DNA of 64,000 bases. Origin: Moringa oleifera (taxonomy: Eukaryota; Streptophyta; Magnoliopsida; Brassicales; Moringaceae). The position numbers and the translations under genes were made by a program. Each line of letters starts with the position of its first letter. Within the stretch, counting starts at the first letter, position 1. Location of the stretch: contig JAJFZO010000230.1 in the NCBI GenBank assembly GCA_021397835.1, positions 6,442,001 to 6,506,000 of the forward strand. Direction: 5' to 3'. The notes under the pieces were generated by a model that ran no database searches, had not been told where the DNA came from, and worked only from the letters and a program-made list of their open reading frames with translations. Below are positions 58,546 to 64,000 of this stretch, piece after piece.

Positions 58546-60205
58546 TTGTTTAGCTCAGACAGGCTATGATTTTGTCTATTTTTCCATTCCTTTTCCTAAA
58601 CTTCCCTCCTTTCTGCCTGTGGAAAGATGTATCTTCTGGTGGTGTGTGGTGATCATTTCACGATCACAGTACCGCTTTAGGAATCCTGAAGATCAACCAG
58701 CGTGACTTGTGTCTCTGTCGATCAGCTGTTTTGCCGCTTTTTTTAATAAAAAGTCCACTTATAATACTTGTGTTACACACCTTTATTAAATGAAAGCTCA
58801 AACTACTAAGCTAAATAAATAATTAACATGAGATAAGTTTTTTATTAAAAAAACAAGTGATGATTACTTTAATTGATGCAGCACCCGCTCCTAATATTCC
58901 AAACAAGTGACCAATGTGATTCAATATTGTGGACTATAACTACATTGTTTTTGCCTGTAGACTTTCCAAATAGGCTATATTGTCTCTAAGAGTAATTCAA
59001 ATCTATAATGTTTAAAACTTATTGGCCAGACTTCAAAAAAAAAAAAAAGTGTTGGCCTTTGAACAAGTCATTGGGAATTAAACAATGTTGGAGAACGCTT
59101 ATATCTCTGTTGGTCACATCAATTTCCCCAGGTTCAATAGAATTTTCCCTCAAATTCATCTTCTGCCTGTCCTTCAAGTATGGGGATAGAAACTCTCACA
59201 TTAATTGCAGTTGGTATATTGCACTCACCTGACATTCAATCTTTTAAGCATTTTCGTTCACCTTTTCTGCTACTTTGAAAAAACCACATGCTCGAGGCAT
59301 CAGCATGGACTTACTTTTGTCTGAAAGTTTTTCTTGCCGAAGATGAATCTACATAAAAACGCATGGAATAAATTGAATTTACTTCCTTTTGTTTGCCACT
59401 TTTTCATAGGCTGCACTTCGCTTCTTTATTTGTTATTGCATGCGCATTGATCTTATGCAAGGACGCATTGATCTTATGCAAGTCTTTGACCAATTCAACT
59501 TTCTTTTTCATATCTATATATACTTAGTTTGCTAATCAAAAATGATTTTCAACCAAATGATGTAATGGAATTAAATTCATCTATCGCCCACCTCTTGGTT
59601 ATGGACAAGATTCCTTTAATTTCATTCTCACCCAAAACTTGATTTCTCTACAATTGTTGTTGACTGAGAGGTGCCATGACTATGTTTTTCTCAACTTAAT
59701 TAGCAAAAGAATGTGTTTTTGAATCTATCATCTACAACTTTTATATCATACTGCCATAATCTTTCCAAAAGTAATTGATTTGTCCTCATCTAAACCACAT
59801 CACACTGTACTTCATTCTTGTATGAATTTCAATCATAAATGGCGCACAAACCTACTTTTGTAACCCTTATTTCTCCATTCTCATTCAACTAATACAACTA
59901 TGACTTCAGTAACTGCATATCACTCCAACTATTTTTTGGAATCCATAGCCCTATTTACTTCTTCATATATCTAATTATTTTATCAACCCATTATAAATAA
60001 AATACATAAATGAATAATGGACTTCTACACACTTAGTTCATATCACTTACATATTGATATTTTTGAAGCTAATTATTAAAACATGTATTAGATCATATTA
60101 ATAAATCTTAACATTTATTGCCAGAGTGATGTGTCATGAATATAACATGTAAGCCTAAATATAGAGAAATACTAACACCTAACAGCAGCCAGACTTAACT
60201 TGATC
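58546..60205. other. Intergenic; no gene recognised
   Basis: The first 200 bp are the WAK-E 3' flank. The rest shows no open frame or motif I recognise. A 20-bp direct repeat (GACGCATTGATCTTATGCAAG-like) lies at about 59443-59481. The copia RNase H fragment begins at about 60210, and decayed pol may extend to its left. Confidence 0.5.
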
Positions 60206-60209
60206 TTTC

Positions 60210-60545
60210 AAAATAGTTTGCTTTCAAGGTTCATGAGTTTGCCTAACAATGTTCACATGGGAGTTGCAAAGAGGATGTTGCAATATGTTAGAGGTACAAC
60301 AAATTTGGCATTTAGTATTTAAAGACAGGAAGATTTAAGCTAGTTGGCTATGCTGACAGTGACTAGGCAGGAAGCATTGATAACATGAAGAGCACTTTAG
60401 CTTATTTATTAACAAATGGTTCAGGTGTCATTTGTAGGAATGCAAGAAAGTAAGTAGTAGTACAATCAACTGCAGAAGTTGAGTACATCTCCCTAGCAGT
60501 TGTTTGAAATCAAGCAACCGCTTGAAATCAAGCAACCGCTAGTGA
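60210..60545 (+). mobile_element. Ty1/copia RNase H fragment
   Basis: Reads SRFMSLPNNVHMGVAKRML then QYVRGTTNLAF, matching the copia RNase H lead-in (RFM-x-x-P-x-x-x-H-x-x-A-K-R-x-L-x-Y-x-K-G-T). Frame-shifted matches to LVGYADSD-x-AGS, a STSGY-like segment and the STAEAEYI-x-L motif (about 60463-60505) follow. Stops and shifts throughout. It lies just left of the WAK-F upstream block and is absent left of the WAK-E block. Confidence 0.7.
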
Positions 60546-60599
60546 GATATACTCTCACATTATCTATTACCCAACCTGGAGCTCAGCCCGCTTTTGTCG

Positions 60600-62309
60600 T
60601 CCAATTAGATGGTGTCGAATCATCAACTTAATTTGTAACTGTTATTTACCAACTTCAGTTGTTAGGATGATTTACCAATTTCTGTGAACAAAATTTTGGA
60701 AGGGCACAAATTTTGTATGGGAGAACTTGTGATTAAATTTGTGTTTAAACCTAAAACAGTTTATTTACATTTTATTAATAAAGTCTAATTTAGATCAAGT
60801 ACTGTTCTTCTAGTTGCGTACATACAGTAACCTGAAAAAAAAAAAGGTGATGTTACGCTGCATGCTTTCACATGTAAACTGTAATTTATAAACTTGTAAA
60901 TCAGCCTTAAAGCTGATACTAACATTCAGTATCTGACTTCTTGATTACAACAGAATGAAGACAACAGATTTTTAAAATTTGTAGCACTTAGTAGCTGACC
61001 ATTAGAAATTTATTCGTTTCTCTATACAATTTCTTATCACTTTCCCTTCTTTTTGTGGTATTGAGCTCATCCTTTCAATCATAACTAATCAAATATTTCT
61101 TAATCAGATACTGGTCCATTAATAATCAATTCTGTATTAGTAGATAAAACTATAAAATTTGTACATAGATCATGTCAATGTGAAAGCAATTTATTAATAT
61201 GTTCTCTCAGAGCTTGATGAAATCACCTTGTTAGCAAAACCTATCCTTATATTAATTAAAAAGAAAGAGTCAAATTGACTTGATCCATTAGAAACTTGTT
61301 TGTTCTTTTAATTCAAATAGAGATCCTTTCAACTGCACTGAACCAAAGAATTTCCCCTGTGTATGTGAGTTCAATGAACTAGTCCTACTCCATCTTCTTT
61401 TAGTTTTATCTAGAAAGAACTATTTAAATATAAACCAACCCCCACCCCCCCCACCCCGCCGCGTGGCGGCGCGGGGCAAACCAGGAAAAAATAAATAAAT
61501 TAATGCTTTAGAATATTGAAATGTTGATATGAATTGTTTCTAATGCTGTTTCTTCGCATTTGTGCCTCAGTTCCACAGGAACGGACACAAACATATTGCG
61601 TGTGTGCCTATATATGCAAGCTATATATCCTCGTTCTCACCGTCCTTAGTCTAGCTATGAGAAAAAAGTTATTTAAAAATGGCAGCCTGGTATTGTTAAC
61701 CAGTTATGTCTCCCAAGAGATGTAGCAATCAGTCATTAGTTGGAAGCTTCAGGTGACAATAATTCTTAAATTGAGTGATTTAATTTGAAATTGCAGTCAA
61801 ACTTGAATGATTCTTTCATTGATTATTGATCAATAATCTGTTGTGTGTTTTCAAGTGTTCAATGTGAATGCCTGAAGCCAGATCCATAAGATAGCTGACG
61901 AAAATGGAAGTAACCTTGGCCGGCTGAAGAGATATTACAAATCATTCATCGAAGTCTAACAGCACCCTGATTCTAATTGGATGCGCAAAGTGCTCAATTC
62001 ATTAGTCAGATGAATCCCCTGAATTTTGTACTCGTTATGAATTTTTTAGTCTTGTAACAAATGATAACTTGCCTTTCAAAGAGCTGTCAGCTTGCTGAAT
62101 ATTCCACTCTATGTAGAATAAACATTAATATATGCGTAGACTATAGAGTTATGGATTTAAAATCTTGAACAAGTCTTCCTCATGCTATTATCTTTATAAA
62201 TTGCATTGGCCGATATGTATGAGTAGGGTAAGGTTATTAATTAAACTAAGTTACTTGCCACAGCAAATCTCGTATAGGGACTGCATCGAAGATGCAAAGA
62301 AAACCAGCC
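60600..62309 (+). repeat. Upstream duplicated block of WAK-F (copy 2)
   Basis: Counterpart of 52845-54580. Together with the genes this shows a tandem unit of about 7.7 kb (62310 minus 54581). It contains a GC-rich hairpin at 61439-61476 that copy 1 lacks. Confidence 0.8.
61439..61476. repeat. GC-rich C-tract and hairpin in AT-rich DNA
   Basis: A C-rich run (61439-61457) leads into CCCC-GCCGC-GTG-GCGGC-GC-GGGG (61454-61476): a perfect 5-bp GCCGC/GCGGC stem with a 3-nt loop, extended by CCCC/GGGG with a 2-nt bulge. The paralogous position near 53697 reads ACCCCAAAAGAAAAA. Confidence 0.8.
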
Positions 62310-63460
62310 ATGGGCAACCAAGGATTTCTAACGGTATTCACAGTACTTATGCGGGCACTATTAGGGGCAGCTGCGGCAATATCAGGTCCTACTGCGAAAC
62401 CTGGTTGCCAAGATCGTTGTGGGAATGTTAGCATCCCATACCCATTCGGCACAACAGAAGAATGCTACTATAACAAAGACTTCCTCGTAGCTTGCAATCA
62501 GACATTCGATCCTCCAAAAGCATTTTTAGGAGGATCTGAGATGAGTATCAACAAGATAACACTTGAAGGGAAGTTGCACGTCATGTATTTCATATTCAGA
62601 GCTTGCTACAACAAGTCAGGTTCCCTAGTTCTTGGCGATGTCCATTGGCTTTACCTACCATACGAATTTGTTATCTCTGGCACTGACAATAAGTTTGTTG
62701 CTATTGGTTGTGACACTGAAGCTGCCATTAATTGTTCTCGCGGTGACAAAGGATACACCACAGGTTGCCTGTCTATATGTGACAGCCCTGACTACGTAGC
62801 TAATTCATCGTGCTCAGGCATTGGATGTTGCCAAACGTCCATTACCAATGGAGTAACTAATTTTCTCATAAACATTAGAAGCTTTAAAAATCATACGGAA
62901 GTCTGGGACTTCAATCCTTGCAGTTATGCATTCCTTGTGGAAAAAAAGCTGTTCAATTTTTCCGCAAACTACCTTAGGGATCTAAGGAACGTGACAAGGC
63001 TACCTCTGGTTTTTGATTGGAGTATTGGAAATAAGACATGCAAGGAATTAGAAGACAAGATGATGCGTAGTGCATGTGAGGGAAATAGCACATGTTATGA
63101 TGCTGAAAATGGATCTGGTCACCTTTGCAAGTGCTTGGAGGGCTATCAAGGGAATCCATATCTCCATGATGGTTGCCAAGGTATATACTTCTACTTCTGC
63201 AGCCATTTGTCTTTCAACACACCTTCAAAGCCGGTCGAATATACCCAAAAGTTACCCCTTTATGTTAATTTCACTAATTTTGCTTGTTGCATTTGCAGAC
63301 ATAGATGAGTGCAGTGATCCAAGTTTAAATGACTGTACAAATAAGTGCGTTAACATGGAGGGAAGCTACGAATGTTTGTGCCCGAAATGGCATCATGGTG
63401 ACGGAAGAAGAGAAGGAGAAGGTTGCATTGCTAATAAATCTGTCTTGATGATCATCGTCG
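62310..63460 (+). CDS. WAKL: Wall-associated kinase WAK-F, ectodomain exons 1 and 2 (partial; runs off window)
   Basis: Exon 1 (62310-63180, 871 nt) starts MGNQGFLTVF in context GCCATGG, giving a signal peptide, then [15 protein letters not shown] and the full Cys-rich region without disruption. It ends DGCQ with a GT donor. Exon 2 (63299-63460, 162 nt) encodes the calcium-binding EGF domain [20 protein letters not shown] and ends at GT. By comparison with WAK-E, membrane and kinase sequence should lie about 1.3 kb beyond exon 2, that is, past the window end, so whether the gene is intact cannot be judged. It is the best-preserved member of the second architecture. An upstream in-frame ATG at 62292 (MQRKPAM) is less likely as the start. 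Confidence 0.8.
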
Positions 63461-63609
63461 GTTAGTATCTATATTAATTTTGTATCAGATGTTTCACACA
63501 TCATTTGGGTGGTCGTTTTTGTATATTCTGCCATTTATGGTGGTGCTTCATGATGCATCTTGTAGAAAATTAGGAAGTGGGCTTGAAAAGGATGGATTAG
63601 AGTGTTGCA

Positions 63610-63740
63610 CGTAAACAGGCAGTAGGCCAGAAAGAGATTTATGGAATAAATTGATGATAGTCTTTTCTCAGATCAATCACAGGAAATCAGGTGATTGAAA
63701 CTTCCAGGTTGCTATATCCAGAGACAGAAGTCCCAGTTTA
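63610..63740 (+). pseudogene. Relic kinase exon of the first WAK type inside WAK-F intron 2
   Basis: GTCTTTTCTCAGATCAATCA then AACTTCCAGGTTGC and GAGACAGAAGTCCC correspond to the [25 protein letters not shown] region of WAK-A/C (21876-21948), shortened and out of frame. It sits at the same place as the relic in WAK-E but preserves a different portion of the exon. This shows the relic predates the WAK-E/F duplication. Confidence 0.7.
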
Positions 63741-64000
63741 AGTATATGTTTAATCAAATATTAGCTTAATTCAATCTTAATTAACCTATGTAATACTGCT
63801 TAGCCTATGTCTGCTTAAAGGGTAGTACTTGAAATAGCTAACCTCAAGATTAGCATATTCTAATTTTCAGATTACATACTTCCACCGGAGAGGATAGGAC
63901 TAGCTAGCTTATTCAAATAACTGAGATCAAACTTTAATTTAATCTTATAATATGTCATGTAACACAATAATTACAACATTATTGAGAGTAGCATGCATAT

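Overview
This is a 64 kb stretch of plant nuclear DNA. It is AT-rich, intron-bearing, sparse in genes and loaded with decayed LTR retrotransposons (Ty1/copia and Ty3/gypsy), a hAT transposase fossil and a probable CACTA end. The gene set (a gibberellin 20-oxidase, a myristoylated Ser-rich MGCC protein and wall-associated receptor kinases) points to a dicot-like flowering plant. I could not identify the species.

Left part (1-6.6 kb): two small paralogous genes of unknown function (764-1129 and 3515-3775) share a strongly conserved core. A possible third, truncated copy lies at 3887-3946. They are followed by an intact single-exon gene for a membrane-anchored Ser-rich MGCC protein (5580-6542).

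Middle left (6.6-15.7 kb): no living gene is visible. It holds a heavily mutated hAT-family transposase (about 9835-11070), the possible tail of a Myb/SANT-like protein, and a copia pol fragment. At 15801-17932 there is an apparently intact three-exon gibberellin 20-oxidase.

Right part (19.5-64 kb): a tandem array of six wall-associated kinase (WAK) loci, all in plus orientation. WAK-A (19998-22735) and WAK-C (41085-44125) are intact, with identical exon lengths of 871, 165 and 1202 nt, each giving 745 residues. WAK-B (32148-34792) is a pseudogene with many lesions. WAK-D (48612-52121) is a rearranged pseudogene: hybrid ectodomain, lost splice donor, a roughly 350 bp internal inversion and a missing kinase N-lobe. 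WAK-E (54581-58545) is broken by a nonsense codon, frameshifts and a solo copia LTR inside the kinase exon. WAK-F (62310 to the window end) has an intact ectodomain and runs off the window.

The array has two architectures. WAK-A, B and C share one type of exon 2 and kinase. WAK-E, and WAK-D from exon 2 onward, use a second kinase type. The intron 2 of E and F still carries the dead kinase exon of the first type, which suggests the kinase half was replaced before E and F duplicated. The duplicated units also carry passengers: a gypsy gag fossil downstream of A, B and C, and a truncated copia 5' end (LTR, primer-binding site, gag start) just upstream of B, C and D. Later insertions (a nested minus-strand copia with a near-perfect target-site duplication, a second copia, CACTA-like DNA and the solo LTR) give a relative order of events.
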